From: Serratia ficaria
GTDB lineage: Bacteria > Pseudomonadota > Gammaproteobacteria > Enterobacterales > Enterobacteriaceae
Assembly: GCF_900187015.1 (NCBI RefSeq)
Contig: NZ_LT906479.1
Location: forward strand, 2,790,001 to 2,854,000
DNA: 64,000 nt
Direction of reading: 5' to 3'
Part shown: piece after piece, positions 25,268 through 36,159 of the stretch
Position numbering within the stretch: position 1 is the stretch's first letter
How the letters are laid out: the number at the start of each line of letters is the position of its first letter
Position numbers and translations under genes: made by a program
The notes under the pieces: model-generated
Told to the model about the DNA's origin: nothing
Database searches by the model: none
What the model saw: the letters and a program-made list of their open reading frames with translations, nothing else

Positions 25268-25286
25268 GATAATGGTTATCAGTATC
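25268..25286 (-). promoter_or_regulatory. Fur box at the ryhB promoter
   Basis: GATAATGGTTATCAGTATC matches the 19-bp Fur consensus GATAATGATTATCATTATC at 17 positions. It lies between a TTTACA -35 and a TATCAT -10 on the minus strand, where iron-loaded Fur would block initiation. A second, weaker Fur-like dyad (TGAGAA-TTT-TTCTCA) is at 25305-25319. Confidence 0.8.
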
Positions 25287-25341
25287 ACCTGTAAAGCACT
25301 TTGTTGAGAATTTTTCTCATTACCACACCGACGTTGTGCGA

Positions 25342-26529
<1,188 letters not shown>

Positions 26530-26541
26530 GGGTTCCCTCAC

Positions 26542-27102
26542 TTAAAACTCATTGCGCAATGCCTGGTAGCCGCGCACCAGTTCGACGTTGGTGGCGGCCA
26601 CCTCTTCGGAAAATTGCAGCGCGCCGCGGTCCACCTGCGCATAAAGCGACAGATCGCTGTCGGCGCCGACGCGCTCGGTCGATGGGATATACCGATTCTC
26701 CGGCAGCGTCACGCCGTCGACCACCGCGTTGTAACGCACTACGCAGCCGGAGCGGATATGGCAGTTGAACAGCACGCTGTTGAAGCCGATAAACACCCGA
26801 TCGTCGATGCGGCACGGGCCGTGCACGATGGCGCGGTGAGCGATGGAACTGAAGCGGCCGATGGTCACCGCCGCGCCGCTTTTGGAGTGGATCACCACGC
26901 CGTCCTGGATGTTGGAGTGCGAGCCGATCACGATCGGCTCCATCTCGCCGGCGGCGTTTAATTCATCGGCGCGGATCACCGCATAGGGGCCGACGTAAAC
27001 AAAGTCTTCGACGATCACCCGGCCGCAAATAATGGCGGTGGGATCGATATAGGCCAACGGCGAGACCTGCGGCAGATGGCCGCTGGGGTTTTTACGCAGC
27101 AT
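26542..27102 (-). CDS. gamma-carbonic-anhydrase-like left-handed beta-helix protein
   Basis: A 186-residue hexapeptide-repeat protein. Repeats such as AIICGRVIVEDFVYVGPYAVIRADE and IGRFSSIAHRAIVHGP show the left-handed beta helix. Three His in the positions of the Cam/YrdA metal site are kept (VVIHSKSG, then IAHRAIVHG), so metal binding is likely. Whether it is a true carbonic anhydrase, and whether it uses zinc, iron or cobalt, cannot be told. Its start overlaps the end of folE2 by 11 bp, and the GTPase gene follows. Zur-controlled paralogues like this one are thought to replace or protect zinc-dependent enzymes. Confidence 0.9.
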   Translation of the reverse strand: MLRKNPSGHLPQVSPLAYIDPTAIICGRVIVEDFVYVGPYAVIRADELNAAGEMEPIVIGSHSNIQDGVVIHSKSGAAVTIGRFSSIAHRAIVHGPCRIDDRVFIGFNSVLFNCHIRSGCVVRYNAVVDGVTLPENRYIPSTERVGADSDLSLYAQVDRGALQFSEEVAATNVELVRGYQALRNEF

Positions 27103-28018
27103 CGCCGCCCTCCCGCCAGCTCAGCTCCGCCACCGCGTTGTGGGCGTGCAGGCTTTCCTGATGTTCAACGCGCACCGAGAAGGCGCCGACGTCGCATTGG
27201 CTGCGCAGCATCTGGTACAGGCGACGCGCGGCGTCTTCGCAGAACATCAGATTCTGGCCATTGGCCAGGGCGAAGGCCTGCTCGTCGCGGCGTTTCACCA
27301 GCGTTTGCAGCGGCGTGCCCAAAGTATGTTCGATGCGGTCGATCAGGTTCACCGGGTTGAACGCCGATCCGCCGTCCGTCTGCCACACCGTCACCCAGGC
27401 CCAGCTTCGCTGGCTATGGGGCGTCGCCGGCATGCCGTGCTCCGCCAGCCAGTCGAGCACCTGTTGCGGGCTGACGCTCGCCGCCTGTTCGAAATCAAAC
27501 TGAAACTGCTGCTGCGCCAGCTGGCGACTGAGCGCCGCCGAACTGGGGCAGGTGGAGGAATACGGCACCCCGATCTGCAGCGACAGCGCCAGCCGGTGGG
27601 TCAAGGCGGCATCGATGCGCAGCGGGTAGGCTTTCCAGCCGCGCTGCGGCGACAGCATCGCCGAACGCGACAGCAACAGTTCGCCGCCGATCCGCAGGCT
27701 GGCGCTGTCGCTGTGCTCCGGTTGCGAAGCCAGGAAGGCGCGCAGCGTGTTTTCGATGCGCCGCGGCGTCAGTTCGCCCTGCGTCAGCTCGTCCAGCGCC
27801 AGATACAGCCGCGACATATGAATGCCGCGGGCACCTGCGGCGCTGGGCCGCAAATTGATGCCGGCGTCCACTTTCGCCTGCAGCGGCTTGCCGGCCAGCT
27901 CCAGCGGCAGCGCTATCCCTTGCATCCCGACCCAGTCGAGCCCGACCTCGCTCATTTCACCCCGCCATGCCTGAGCGTCCGGCAGCGGCTGGCGCGGTGG
28001 AAGTGCAATTTGGTTCAT
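27092..28018 (-). CDS. folE2: GTP cyclohydrolase FolE2 (type IB, zinc-independent)
   Basis: Catalyses the first step of folate synthesis (GTP to dihydroneopterin triphosphate) using metals other than zinc. It is the backup for FolE under zinc limitation. The ATG at 28018 has AAGGGGA upstream, so the 15 extra residues of the long frame are rejected. The 308-residue product has the FolE2 marks: VDAGINLRPSAAGARGIHMSRLY, the active-site Cys in VPYSSTCPSSAALSR (usually CPCSK, here CPSSA), and HSQRSWAWV. It is the first gene of a three-gene operon with a Zur box 51 bp upstream. Confidence 0.94.
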   Translation of the reverse strand: MNQIALPPRQPLPDAQAWRGEMSEVGLDWVGMQGIALPLELAGKPLQAKVDAGINLRPSAAGARGIHMSRLYLALDELTQGELTPRRIENTLRAFLASQPEHSDSASLRIGGELLLSRSAMLSPQRGWKAYPLRIDAALTHRLALSLQIGVPYSSTCPSSAALSRQLAQQQFQFDFEQAASVSPQQVLDWLAEHGMPATPHSQRSWAWVTVWQTDGGSAFNPVNLIDRIEHTLGTPLQTLVKRRDEQAFALANGQNLMFCEDAARRLYQMLRSQCDVGAFSVRVEHQESLHAHNAVAELSWREGGDAA

Positions 28019-28068
28019 ACATCCCCTTGCGTTATTGTGACCTTTGCCGGGGAACGGTAACATGATAT

Positions 28069-28083
28069 TGTTATGTTATAACA
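28069..28083 (-). promoter_or_regulatory. Zur box upstream of folE2
   Basis: TGTTATGTTATAACA matches the enterobacterial Zur core TGTTATANTATAACA at every defined position except one. It is placed in the folE2-sapA divergent gap, close to the folE2 start and away from the sapA promoter. Confidence 0.82.
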
Positions 28084-28163
28084 TACTATATTGAATTTTT
28101 TTATCCGCCCGTTGACGCCTGCTCAATCAAGTAGCAGAAAACACAGCCATTTTGCGCAATGGA

Positions 28164-28192
28164 TTGGGCAGACTGCCAGAGTGCGATACACT
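28164..28192 (+). promoter_or_regulatory. sapA: sigma-70 promoter of sapA
   Basis: TTGGGC (28164-28169), a 17-bp spacer and TACACT (28187-28192) lie 32 bp before the sapA ATG. Confidence 0.55.
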
Positions 28193-28224
28193 AACGCTAT
28201 CGCTTATTAACCCATGAATCCTCT

Positions 28225-29874
28225 ATGCGTGGTTTACCCCTTTGGATACTGTCGTTGTGCCTTACGGGCTCTGCCCTGGCCGCGACACCGCCCGCGCCCG
28301 CCGCGGCGCCACCGCTGCCGGACATTCGCCAGAGCGGCTTTGTCTACTGCGTCAGCGGCATACTGAATACCTTTAATCCGCAGATGGCCAGCAGCGGCCT
28401 GACGGTCGATACCCTGGCCGCCCAGCTGTATGATCGGCTGCTGGATGTCGATCCCTATACCTACCGGCTGATCCCCGAGCTGGCGCAGAGTTGGGAAGTG
28501 CTGGACAACGGCGCGACCTACCGCTTCCATCTGCGCAAGGACGTGCCGTTCCAGACCACCGCCTGGTTCAAACCCACCCGCAAGATGAACGCCGACGACG
28601 TGGTGTTCAGCTTCGCGCGGGTCTTCGACCAGAAGCATCCGTATCACGACGTCAACGGCGGCGAGTACCCCTATTTCGACAGCCTGCAGTTCGGCGATTC
28701 GGTGCAGAGCGTCAGAAAACTGGACGACTACACCGTCGAAATCCGCCTGCAGGCGCCGGACGCCTCTTTCCTGTGGCATTTGGCGACCCATTATGCGCCG
28801 GTGCTGTCGGCCGAATACGCCGATCGGCTGACGCACGAAGGCCGCCAGGAAATGATCGACCGCGAACCTGTCGGCAGCGGCCCATTCCTGCTCAACGAAT
28901 ACCGCTCCGGGCAATATATCCGCCTGGCGCGCAACGACGCCTATTGGAAGGGGCGGCCGCGCATGCCGCAGGTGGTGATCGATATGGGCGCCGGCGGCAC
29001 CGGGCGGTTGTCCAAGCTGCTGACCGGCGAGTGCGACGTGCTGGCCTACCCGGCCGCCAGCCAGCTTTCGATCTTGCGCGACGATCCGCGCCTGCGCCTG
29101 ACGCTGCGGCCGGGGATGAACATTGCCTACCTGGCGTTCAACACCCGCAAACCGCCGTTCAACGACCTGAAGGTGCGCCAGGCGATTTCGCTGGCGATCA
29201 ACAACCAGCGCCTGATGCAGTCGATTTATTACGGCACGGCGGAAACCGCCGCCTCGATCCTGCCGCGCGCTTCCTGGGCCTACGACAACGACGCGCACGT
29301 CACCGAATACGATCCGGCCAAGGCGCGCGACATGCTGAAGCAGGCCGGCGTCGGCCAGCTGAACCTGAAGCTGTGGGTGCCGACCGCCTCCCAGTCTTAC
29401 AACCCCAGCCCGCTGAAAACCGCCGAGCTGATCCAGGCCGATCTGGGCCAGGTGGGCGTCAAGGTCACCATCGTGCCGGTGGAAGGCCGTTTCCAGGAGG
29501 CCAGACTGATGGAGATGAACCACGATCTGACCCTCACCGGCTGGGCCACCGACAGCAACGATCCGGACAGCTTCTTCCGGCCGCTGCTGAGCTGTGCGGC
29601 AATACGTTCGCAAACCAACTATGCTCACTGGTGTGACCCGGGCTTCGATGAGGTGCTGCAGGACGCGCTGCTGTCGCAGCAGCTGTCGCAACGCATCGAC
29701 AGCTATCGCAAGGCGCAAAAGATTCTCGAGCGGCAGTTGCCGGTGTTGCCGCTGGCGTCGTCGCTGCGTTTGCAGGCCTACCGCTATGACATCAAGGGGC
29801 TGGTGCTGAGCCCGTTCGGCAACGCCTCGTTTGCCGGGGTATACCGTGAGTCCGCGGAGGAGGCGAAAAAGTGA
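28225..29874 (+). CDS. sapA: SapA, periplasmic peptide-binding protein
   Basis: The binding subunit of the Sap ABC transporter, linked to antimicrobial peptide resistance in Salmonella and Haemophilus and to putrescine export (SapBCDF) in E. coli. The 549 residues begin with a Sec signal ([19 protein letters not shown]) and form an SBP_bac_5 fold ([53 protein letters not shown]). Its size matches E. coli SapA (547). It is the first gene of sapABCDF; sapB overlaps its stop by four bases. Confidence 0.97.
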   Translation: MRGLPLWILSLCLTGSALAATPPAPAAAPPLPDIRQSGFVYCVSGILNTFNPQMASSGLTVDTLAAQLYDRLLDVDPYTYRLIPELAQSWEVLDNGATYRFHLRKDVPFQTTAWFKPTRKMNADDVVFSFARVFDQKHPYHDVNGGEYPYFDSLQFGDSVQSVRKLDDYTVEIRLQAPDASFLWHLATHYAPVLSAEYADRLTHEGRQEMIDREPVGSGPFLLNEYRSGQYIRLARNDAYWKGRPRMPQVVIDMGAGGTGRLSKLLTGECDVLAYPAASQLSILRDDPRLRLTLRPGMNIAYLAFNTRKPPFNDLKVRQAISLAINNQRLMQSIYYGTAETAASILPRASWAYDNDAHVTEYDPAKARDMLKQAGVGQLNLKLWVPTASQSYNPSPLKTAELIQADLGQVGVKVTIVPVEGRFQEARLMEMNHDLTLTGWATDSNDPDSFFRPLLSCAAIRSQTNYAHWCDPGFDEVLQDALLSQQLSQRIDSYRKAQKILERQLPVLPLASSLRLQAYRYDIKGLVLSPFGNASFAGVYRESAEEAKK

Positions 29875-30836
29875 TTATCTTTACCTTGCGCCGCATCCTG
29901 CTGCTGCTGATTACGCTGTTTTTCCTGACGCTGGTCAGCTTCAGCCTGAGCTACTTCACGCCGCGCGCGCCGCTCAACGGCGCCGCGCTGCTGGATGCCT
30001 ACCAGTTCTACTTTGTCAGCCTGCTGCACTGGGACTTCGGCGTCTCCAGCATCAACGGCCAGGCGATCAGCCAGCAGCTGCGCGAAGTGTTTCCCGCCAC
30101 CATGGAACTGTGCCTGCTGGCCTTTACCCTGGCGCTGTTCATCGGCATTCCGCTGGGCATTATCGCCGGCGTGATGCGCGGCAAATGGCAGGACACCGCC
30201 ATCAGCACCTTTGCGCTGCTGGGCTTTTCCATGCCGGTATTCTGGCTGGCGCTGCTGCTGATGCTGTTCTTCTCGCTGCACCTCGGCTGGCTGCCGGTTT
30301 CCGGCCGCTTCGATCTGTTATACCAGGTGAAGCCGATCACCGGCTTTGCCTTGATTGACGCCTGGCTGTCGGATTCGCCATACCGTTCGGAAATGATCGG
30401 CAGCGCGCTGCGCCACATGATCCTGCCGATCGCCGCGCTGGCGGTGGCGCCGACCACCGAGGTGGTGCGCCTGATGCGCATCAGCACCGACGACGTGCTG
30501 AGCCAGAACTACATCAAAGCCGCCGCCACTCGCGGGCTGTCGCGCCTGACCATCATCCGCCGCCACGTGTTGCACAACGCGCTGCCGCCGATCGTGCCCA
30601 AGCTGGGGCTGCAGTTCTCCACCATGCTGACGCTGGCGATGATCACCGAAATGGTCTTCAGCTGGCCGGGCCTCGGCCGCTGGCTGATCAACGCCATTCG
30701 CCAGCAGGACTATGCGGCGATCTCCGCCGGGGTGATGGTGGTCGGCACGCTGGTGATCACCATCAACGTGCTGGCCGACATTTTGGGCGCCGCCACCAAC
30801 CCGCTGAAACATAAGGAATGGTATGCCCTTAGATAA
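29871..30836 (+). CDS. sapB: SapB permease
   Basis: A 321-residue inner-membrane permease of the DppB/OppB class with six helices and the EAA-like loop ([29 protein letters not shown]). It starts with GTG, in a GTGA overlap with sapA, matching the E. coli N-terminus [12 protein letters not shown]. It is a partner of SapC in the transport channel. Confidence 0.97.
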   Translation: MIIFTLRRILLLLITLFFLTLVSFSLSYFTPRAPLNGAALLDAYQFYFVSLLHWDFGVSSINGQAISQQLREVFPATMELCLLAFTLALFIGIPLGIIAGVMRGKWQDTAISTFALLGFSMPVFWLALLLMLFFSLHLGWLPVSGRFDLLYQVKPITGFALIDAWLSDSPYRSEMIGSALRHMILPIAALAVAPTTEVVRLMRISTDDVLSQNYIKAAATRGLSRLTIIRRHVLHNALPPIVPKLGLQFSTMLTLAMITEMVFSWPGLGRWLINAIRQQDYAAISAGVMVVGTLVITINVLADILGAATNPLKHKEWYALR

Positions 30837-31713
30837 CGTATACCGCGAAAAGAAAATGCCGAGCCCGCTGCGCTACACCTGGCGGATTTTTTACGGCGAC
30901 GCGCTGGCGATGATTGGCTTTTACGGCGTGATCGCCCTGCTGCTGCTGTCGCTGTTCGGCAGCCTGCTGGCGCCCTATGCGCTGGATCAGCAGTTCCTGG
31001 GCTATCAGCTGCTGCCGCCGTCCTGGTCGCGCTACGGCAACGTTTCGTTCTTCCTGGGAACCGACGACCTCGGGCGCGATATCCTCAGCCGCCTGCTGAC
31101 CGGCGCCGCCGCCACCTTCGGCTCGGCGCTGCTGGTAACGCTCGCCGCCGCCTTCTTCGGGGTGATCCTCGGGGTGTTCGCCGGCGTCACCCACGGGCTG
31201 CGCTCGGCGGTGCTCAACCATATTCTCGATACCCTGCTGTCGATCCCTTCGCTGCTGCTGGCGATTGTGGTGGTGGCGTTCATCGGCCCCAAACTCGAGC
31301 ACGCGATGCTGGCGGTGTGGCTGGCGCTGTTGCCGCGCATGGTGCGCACCATCTACAGCGCGGTGCACGACGAGCTGGAAAAGGAGTATGTGGTGGCGGT
31401 GCGGCTGGACGGCGCGTCCACGCTGCAGATCCTGTGGTATGCGGTGATGCCGAACATCGCCGCGGTGCTGGTGACCGAGTTTACCCGCGCGCTGTCGATG
31501 GCGATCCTGGACATCGCCGCGCTCGGTTTTCTCGATCTCGGCGCGCAGCTCCCTTCGCCGGAATGGGGCGCCATGCTCGGCGACTCGCTGGAACTGGTCT
31601 ACGTGGCGCCCTGGACGGTGATGCTGCCCGGCGCGGCGATCCTTGTCAGCGTGCTGCTGGTTAACCTGTTGGGCGACGGTATGCGCCGCGCAATCAATGC
31701 CGGAGTGGAATAA
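30823..31713 (+). CDS. sapC: SapC permease
   Basis: A 296-residue DppC-type permease ([24 protein letters not shown] loop [26 protein letters not shown]). The start overlaps sapB by 14 bases, and the stop shares one base with the sapD start (TAATG). The length is identical to E. coli SapC. Confidence 0.97.
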   Translation: MPLDNVYREKKMPSPLRYTWRIFYGDALAMIGFYGVIALLLLSLFGSLLAPYALDQQFLGYQLLPPSWSRYGNVSFFLGTDDLGRDILSRLLTGAAATFGSALLVTLAAAFFGVILGVFAGVTHGLRSAVLNHILDTLLSIPSLLLAIVVVAFIGPKLEHAMLAVWLALLPRMVRTIYSAVHDELEKEYVVAVRLDGASTLQILWYAVMPNIAAVLVTEFTRALSMAILDIAALGFLDLGAQLPSPEWGAMLGDSLELVYVAPWTVMLPGAAILVSVLLVNLLGDGMRRAINAGVE

Positions 31714-32705
31714 TGCCGTTACTTGATATCCGCAATCTGACGATTGAATTTATGACCGCCGACGGGCCGGTCAAGGCGGTTGACCGCGTCAGCATGACGC
31801 TGAGCGAAGGCGAAGTGCGCGGCCTGGTGGGCGAATCGGGCTCCGGCAAGAGCCTGATCGCCAAGGCCATCTGCGGCGTGACCAAAGATAACTGGCGCGT
31901 CACCGCCGACCGTTTCCGCTTCGACGATATCGACCTGCTGCAGCTGACGCCGCGCGAACGCCGCAGGCTGGTCGGGCACAACGTGTCGATGATTTTCCAG
32001 GAGCCGCAGTCGTGTCTCGATCCCTCCGAAAGCATCGGCCGCCAGCTGGCGCAGGCGATCCCGGGCTGGACCTACAAAGGCCGCTGGTGGCAGCGCTTCA
32101 ACTGGCGCAAACGCCGCGCCATCGAGCTGCTGCACCGCGTCGGCATCAAGGATCACGACGACATCATGGGCAGCTTCCCCTATGAGCTGACCGAAGGCGA
32201 ATGCCAGAAGGTGATGATCGCCATCGCGCTGGCCAATCAGCCGCGGTTGCTGATCGCCGATGAGCCGACCAACGCCATGGAGCCGACCACCCAGGCGCAG
32301 ATCTTCCGCCTGCTGGCGCGGCTCAATCAAAACAACAGCACCACCATTTTGCTGATCAGTCATGATTTGCAGATGATGAGCAAATGGGCCGACCGGGTGA
32401 ACGTGCTGTACTGCGGCCAGACGGTGGAAAGCGCGCAGTGCGAAGATCTGCTGGCGGCGCCGCACCACCCTTACACCCAGGCGCTGATCCGCGCCATGCC
32501 GGATTTTGGCCGCTCGTTGCCGCACAAGAGCCGGCTGAACACCCTGCCGGGCGCCATTCCTTCGCTCGAGCATTTGCCGATCGGCTGCCGGCTGGGGCCG
32601 CGCTGCCCGTATGCGCAAAAGAAATGCATCGAGACGCCGCGCCTGCGCCCGGTGAAAAACCACTTCTTCGCCTGCCACTTCCCGCTCAACATGGAGGAGC
32701 AATAA
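31713..32705 (+). CDS. sapD: SapD, ATP-binding subunit
   Basis: A 330-residue ABC ATPase with Walker [10 protein letters not shown]-loop [10 protein letters not shown], and Walker [17 protein letters not shown]. The signature is [12 protein letters not shown] rather than LSGGQ, a known oddity of SapD. The oligopeptide-type C-terminal extension has Cys residues ([15 protein letters not shown]). In E. coli SapD also supports Trk potassium uptake. Confidence 0.97.
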   Translation: MPLLDIRNLTIEFMTADGPVKAVDRVSMTLSEGEVRGLVGESGSGKSLIAKAICGVTKDNWRVTADRFRFDDIDLLQLTPRERRRLVGHNVSMIFQEPQSCLDPSESIGRQLAQAIPGWTYKGRWWQRFNWRKRRAIELLHRVGIKDHDDIMGSFPYELTEGECQKVMIAIALANQPRLLIADEPTNAMEPTTQAQIFRLLARLNQNNSTTILLISHDLQMMSKWADRVNVLYCGQTVESAQCEDLLAAPHHPYTQALIRAMPDFGRSLPHKSRLNTLPGAIPSLEHLPIGCRLGPRCPYAQKKCIETPRLRPVKNHFFACHFPLNMEEQ

Positions 32706-32706
32706 T

Positions 32707-33519
32707 ATGGAAACGCTGCTGGAAGTGCGCAACCTGAGTAAAACCTACCGCTACCGCACCGGGCTGTTTCGTCGCCAACACGTGGAGGCGGTGAAGTCGG
32801 TCAGCTTTACCCTGCGCGAACGGCAAACGCTGGCGATCATCGGTGAAAACGGCTCCGGCAAATCGACGCTGGCCAAAATGTTGTCCGGCATGGTGGAGCC
32901 GTCGGGCGGCGAACTCCTGATCGACGATCGCCCGCTGGAATACGGCGATTACCGCTATCGCAGCCAGCGCATCCGCATGATTTTCCAGGATCCGAGCACC
33001 TCGCTCAATCCGCGTCAACGCATTGGCCAACTGCTGGACGCCCCGCTGCGCTTGAATACCGATCTCGAGCCGACGGAGCGCGAACAGCGCATCAACCAGA
33101 CGCTACGCCAGGTCGGCATGCTGCCGGATCACGCTTATTACTATCCGCATATGCTGGCTTCCGGCCAGAAGCAGCGCGTGGCCCTGGCGCGGGCGCTGAT
33201 CCTGCAGCCCAAGGTGATCGTCGCCGATGAAGCGCTGGCGTCGCTGGATATGTCGATGCGTTCGCAGATCATCAACCTGATGCTGGAACTGCAGGAAAAG
33301 CATGGTATTTCATATATCTATGTAACCCAGCACCTCGGCATGATGAAGCATATCAGCGACCAGGTGATGGTGATGCACGAAGGGGAAATCGTCGAGCGCG
33401 GCAGTACCGCGGAGGTGCTGGCGGCGCCGCTGCATGAGCTGACCAAACGGCTGATCGCCAGCCACTTTGGCGAAGCGCTGACCGCCGACGCCTGGCGCCG
33501 CGACGGCGGGCGGTTCTGA
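32707..33519 (+). CDS. sapF: SapF, ATP-binding subunit
   Basis: A 270-residue ABC ATPase, one base after sapD. Walker A is GENGSGKS and Walker B is VIVADEALASLDMS. The signature is MLASGQKQRVALARAL, without the second Gly. It completes the Sap transporter and is followed by a strong terminator. Confidence 0.97.
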   Translation: METLLEVRNLSKTYRYRTGLFRRQHVEAVKSVSFTLRERQTLAIIGENGSGKSTLAKMLSGMVEPSGGELLIDDRPLEYGDYRYRSQRIRMIFQDPSTSLNPRQRIGQLLDAPLRLNTDLEPTEREQRINQTLRQVGMLPDHAYYYPHMLASGQKQRVALARALILQPKVIVADEALASLDMSMRSQIINLMLELQEKHGISYIYVTQHLGMMKHISDQVMVMHEGEIVERGSTAEVLAAPLHELTKRLIASHFGEALTADAWRRDGGRF

Positions 33520-33544
33520 CCGCGCCGCCGCCATCGGATGACGG

Positions 33545-33566
33545 AACCCGCTCAGGCGGGTTTTTT
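33545..33566 (+). terminator. terminator of sapABCDF
   Basis: AACCCGC/GCGGGTT with loop TCAG, then a run of T to 33566. Confidence 0.85.
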
Positions 33567-33737
33567 ATCGCCGCGGCTTAGCCAAAAAGCGCAGATACAA
33601 ATTACATTTTTGCTATATAACATTATATTTTATTCCTTTCAGTTATTGATTAGCACGTAACATTATTTTATCTCGCCAATGCGATCGGTGAGGATATCCC
33701 CTACGTTGAGCTTATTGAACGACAGGATATCGCACTG
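33567..33737. other. AT-rich promoter region before the CMD gene
   Basis: A 171-bp AT-rich segment contains two copies of AGGATATC (about 33692 and 33724), and it precedes a 33-codon frame. Including that frame, the gap between sapF and the CMD gene is about 420 bp. Confidence 0.4.
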
Positions 33738-33839
33738 ATGAACAGCCCCCGCAATCGCCGACTCGCGCAGTTTCTGCTCGCTTTAGCCGCAGGTTTCTCT
33801 GTTTATGGTCACGCCCTGTGCGGCGATGAACCCTATTGA
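33738..33839 (+). CDS. possible 33-aa exported or leader peptide
   Basis: The frame encodes a 33-residue peptide with Arg-rich start (MNSPRNRRLAQ), a hydrophobic core (FLLALAAGFSVYGHAL) and a short tail CGDEPY, much like a signal peptide with a few mature residues. AGGA stands about 11 bases before the ATG. It lies 100 bp upstream of the CMD gene and downstream of an AT-rich promoter region. It may be a small exported peptide, a regulatory leader, or chance. Confidence 0.35.
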   Translation: MNSPRNRRLAQFLLALAAGFSVYGHALCGDEPY

Positions 33840-33940
33840 TCCTGCCACATTGCTTGCCCGTCCGCGGGCGCTTGCCTTGCCATCGGGTCGCCTCTGCTGC
33901 TTGCAGCGGCGGCCGTTGCTCATGATTAAGGATTGACCCT

Positions 33941-35125
33941 ATGGAACTACTCCGTCGACAACACAACGCCCAGTGGTATCACGAAACTCAGAGCAGCGTG
34001 CGCGGTGAAACTCCGCTGGAGCCGCAGGCGGCCACCATCCGCGACCGCTTCCTGCTCGGGCTGGGCGCCTTTGCCGACGAAGCGCTGAACACCGCGCTGA
34101 CCGCGCGCGCCGGCGTTTTCAGCGCCTCGCTCGCCGGCTATCACGCGTTGTTCCCGGATCAGGTGGCGCTGTCGCGATTCGTGACATTGTCACCCTACGA
34201 TCGCCTCAGCACCGCGCTGACCGTCGCGCAGGTGACCGGCGTGCAATCGCTTTGTAGCCACTACGCCGCCCGCCTCGCCCCGCTGCACAGCCCAGACGCC
34301 TCCCGAGAAAGCAATATCCGCCTCGCCCAGATCACCCAATACGCCCGCCAACTCGCCAGCCAACCGACGTTAATCTGCCCCAAAGCGTTGCAACAGCTCG
34401 CCGATGTCGGGCTGAGCCCGGCGGATATCGTGACCTTCTCGCAGATTATCGGCTTTGTCAGCTACCAGGCGCGGGTGGTCGCCGGCGTCGCCGCGCTGGC
34501 CGGCCGCCCCACCGTGGTGGTGCCCGGCTTTCCGCATATCGACGACGCGGAAGGCATCGCTTTCAGCGACCGGGAGCTGGCGTGGCAATCGCGACTGCCG
34601 GGGATCAACGAGGAAGACGCCAGCGCCGAGCAGCTCGACGTACTGGACCAAAGTCACCCGCAGGCCCGCACCGAGTCTTACTACCTGCTGCTGGCGCACG
34701 ACGCGCCCGCGCTGCGCGAGCGCAATGGCGTATTCAACAGCATCAACGCCGACGGCTACGGGCTTTCCGCCAGGCTGAAGGCGCTGGCCACCCTGGCGGT
34801 ATCGCGCATTAACGGCAGCCGGTATTGCGCCGCCACGGTGGCGCAGGACATTCAGCAGCCGGCGCTGGTGAACGCGCTGTTTGTCAACGTCGCCGAGGGT
34901 GCGGAAAAAGCGGATAACCCGGTCAGCCAGGCGGTGATCCGCGTGGCCGCGGACCTGACGCGGGCGCCGGAGAAGTTCACCCCGCAGAGCGTGCGGCCGC
35001 TGTTCAACAGCGGACTGAATCAGGCGCAGGCGCTGGATGTGATCCTCACCGGGGCGCTCTATGCCTGGGAGAACCGACTGCGGCAGACGCTGGGAGAAAC
35101 GGTGCGCTACGGCGACGAAGCATAA
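33941..35125 (+). CDS. two-domain CMD (AhpD-like) protein
   Basis: A 394-residue soluble protein made of two carboxymuconolactone-decarboxylase-type helical domains (about 20-180 and 205-390). They look like a fusion of the Avi_7170-type and Avi_7169-type families. AhpD enzymes use a CxxC pair, but here the first domain has only Cys105 (QSLCSHYAARL) and the second only Cys296 (GSRYCAATVAQ). Classical disulfide peroxidase chemistry is therefore unlikely. AAGGA precedes the ATG. The family often travels with luciferase-like monooxygenases and peptide transporters, and no monooxygenase is adjacent here. A LysR regulator is convergent downstream. Confidence 0.8.
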   Translation: MELLRRQHNAQWYHETQSSVRGETPLEPQAATIRDRFLLGLGAFADEALNTALTARAGVFSASLAGYHALFPDQVALSRFVTLSPYDRLSTALTVAQVTGVQSLCSHYAARLAPLHSPDASRESNIRLAQITQYARQLASQPTLICPKALQQLADVGLSPADIVTFSQIIGFVSYQARVVAGVAALAGRPTVVVPGFPHIDDAEGIAFSDRELAWQSRLPGINEEDASAEQLDVLDQSHPQARTESYYLLLAHDAPALRERNGVFNSINADGYGLSARLKALATLAVSRINGSRYCAATVAQDIQQPALVNALFVNVAEGAEKADNPVSQAVIRVAADLTRAPEKFTPQSVRPLFNSGLNQAQALDVILTGALYAWENRLRQTLGETVRYGDEA

Positions 35126-35128
35126 ATA

Positions 35129-35148
35129 ATGGCCCCGTGCGGGGCCAT
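35129..35148. terminator. hairpin between the CMD gene and the LysR gene
   Basis: ATGGCCCC-GTGC-GGGGCCAT is a perfect 8-bp stem. On the minus strand it is followed by TATTTATG, so it fits better as the end of the LysR transcript, with possible use in both directions. Confidence 0.5.
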
Positions 35149-35177
35149 CGAGGAGAACGCAGGGATTGCCGCGGCGG

Positions 35178-36095
35178 TCACGCCCCTGGGTGCGCGTTCT
35201 GTTTACGCAGCCACTCGCTGGCGGCGTCGAAAAACTTCTGCGCCAACGGCGTCGCGCGTTCCGGCACATCGACCACCACCGCCGCATGACGCGACATGGC
35301 AGCGATGGCGATAGGCCGACGATGCAGCGCCGGCGTCATTTCCGGCAGCAGGTTGCCGTGCGGGAACAGGCCGCAGCCGAGACCGACAAAAATCCCTTCC
35401 AGCAGCTGGAATATCGAGGTGGTTTCCAGGCGCGGATGCAGGGTCAGCCCGGCTTCGCGGAAGTACTGATCGAGATAGCGGCGGAAATAACGCGTCGGTT
35501 CCGCCAGGCATAACGGCAGCGCGGCCACCGCTTCCAGCGGCAGCGGCGTGTCGCCGACCAGCTTGGGAAAATGCTGCGGGTGGAACACCAGCTCCACGCC
35601 GGTTTCCGTCAGCGGCTGCGACTGGAAATGCAGCTCTTTCAGCGTCGTCAGTTCGAAGAAGCCGATGCCGATATCCACGGTATGCGCCGTCAGCGCCTCC
35701 AGCAGCTGATCGGCGCTCAGCACCGCCACCCGGTAGTCCAGATGCGGGTAACGCTCGCTGACCGCCTTGAGCATTTCCGCCAGCGAGATGCTGCACTGCG
35801 GTACCACGCCGAGGCGCAGCGTGCCGTTGAGGCCGTGCTTCAGCGACTCCACCTCCAGCTTCAGCCCCTGGTAGACCGACACGATTTCTCGTGCCCAGGC
35901 CAGCACCCGTTCGCCCTCGGCGGTAAAACCGCCGAAATTGTTGCCGCGGTTAATCAGTGAGACGCCCAGCTCTTTCTCAAGATTTTTCAAGCGCATGGAC
36001 AAGGTCGGCTGGCTGACGAAGCTGGCCTCGGCCGCGCGGCCAAAGTGGCGTTCACGCTCAAGATTACACAGGTAGATCAGTTGTTTAATATCCAT
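35178..36095 (-). CDS. LysR-family transcriptional regulator
   Basis: About 305 residues. The N-terminal winged HTH reads MDIKQLIYLCNLERERHFGRAAEASFVSQPTLSMRLKNLEKELG (family standard), and the substrate-binding domain covers 90-300. Starts at 36107 or 36110 would add four or five residues, and none has a strong ribosome-binding site. The effector is unknown. It converges on the CMD gene and sits tail-side to dacD, so its target is not obvious from layout; LysR proteins usually control a divergent neighbour, and none is divergent here. Confidence 0.9.
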   Translation of the reverse strand: MDIKQLIYLCNLERERHFGRAAEASFVSQPTLSMRLKNLEKELGVSLINRGNNFGGFTAEGERVLAWAREIVSVYQGLKLEVESLKHGLNGTLRLGVVPQCSISLAEMLKAVSERYPHLDYRVAVLSADQLLEALTAHTVDIGIGFFELTTLKELHFQSQPLTETGVELVFHPQHFPKLVGDTPLPLEAVAALPLCLAEPTRYFRRYLDQYFREAGLTLHPRLETTSIFQLLEGIFVGLGCGLFPHGNLLPEMTPALHRRPIAIAAMSRHAAVVVDVPERATPLAQKFFDAASEWLRKQNAHPGA

Positions 36096-36159
36096 AACGC
36101 GGCTCATCAATAGGCATACGCGCTAATTATACCATCGCGTGACGGCTTGCGCCCGGCCA

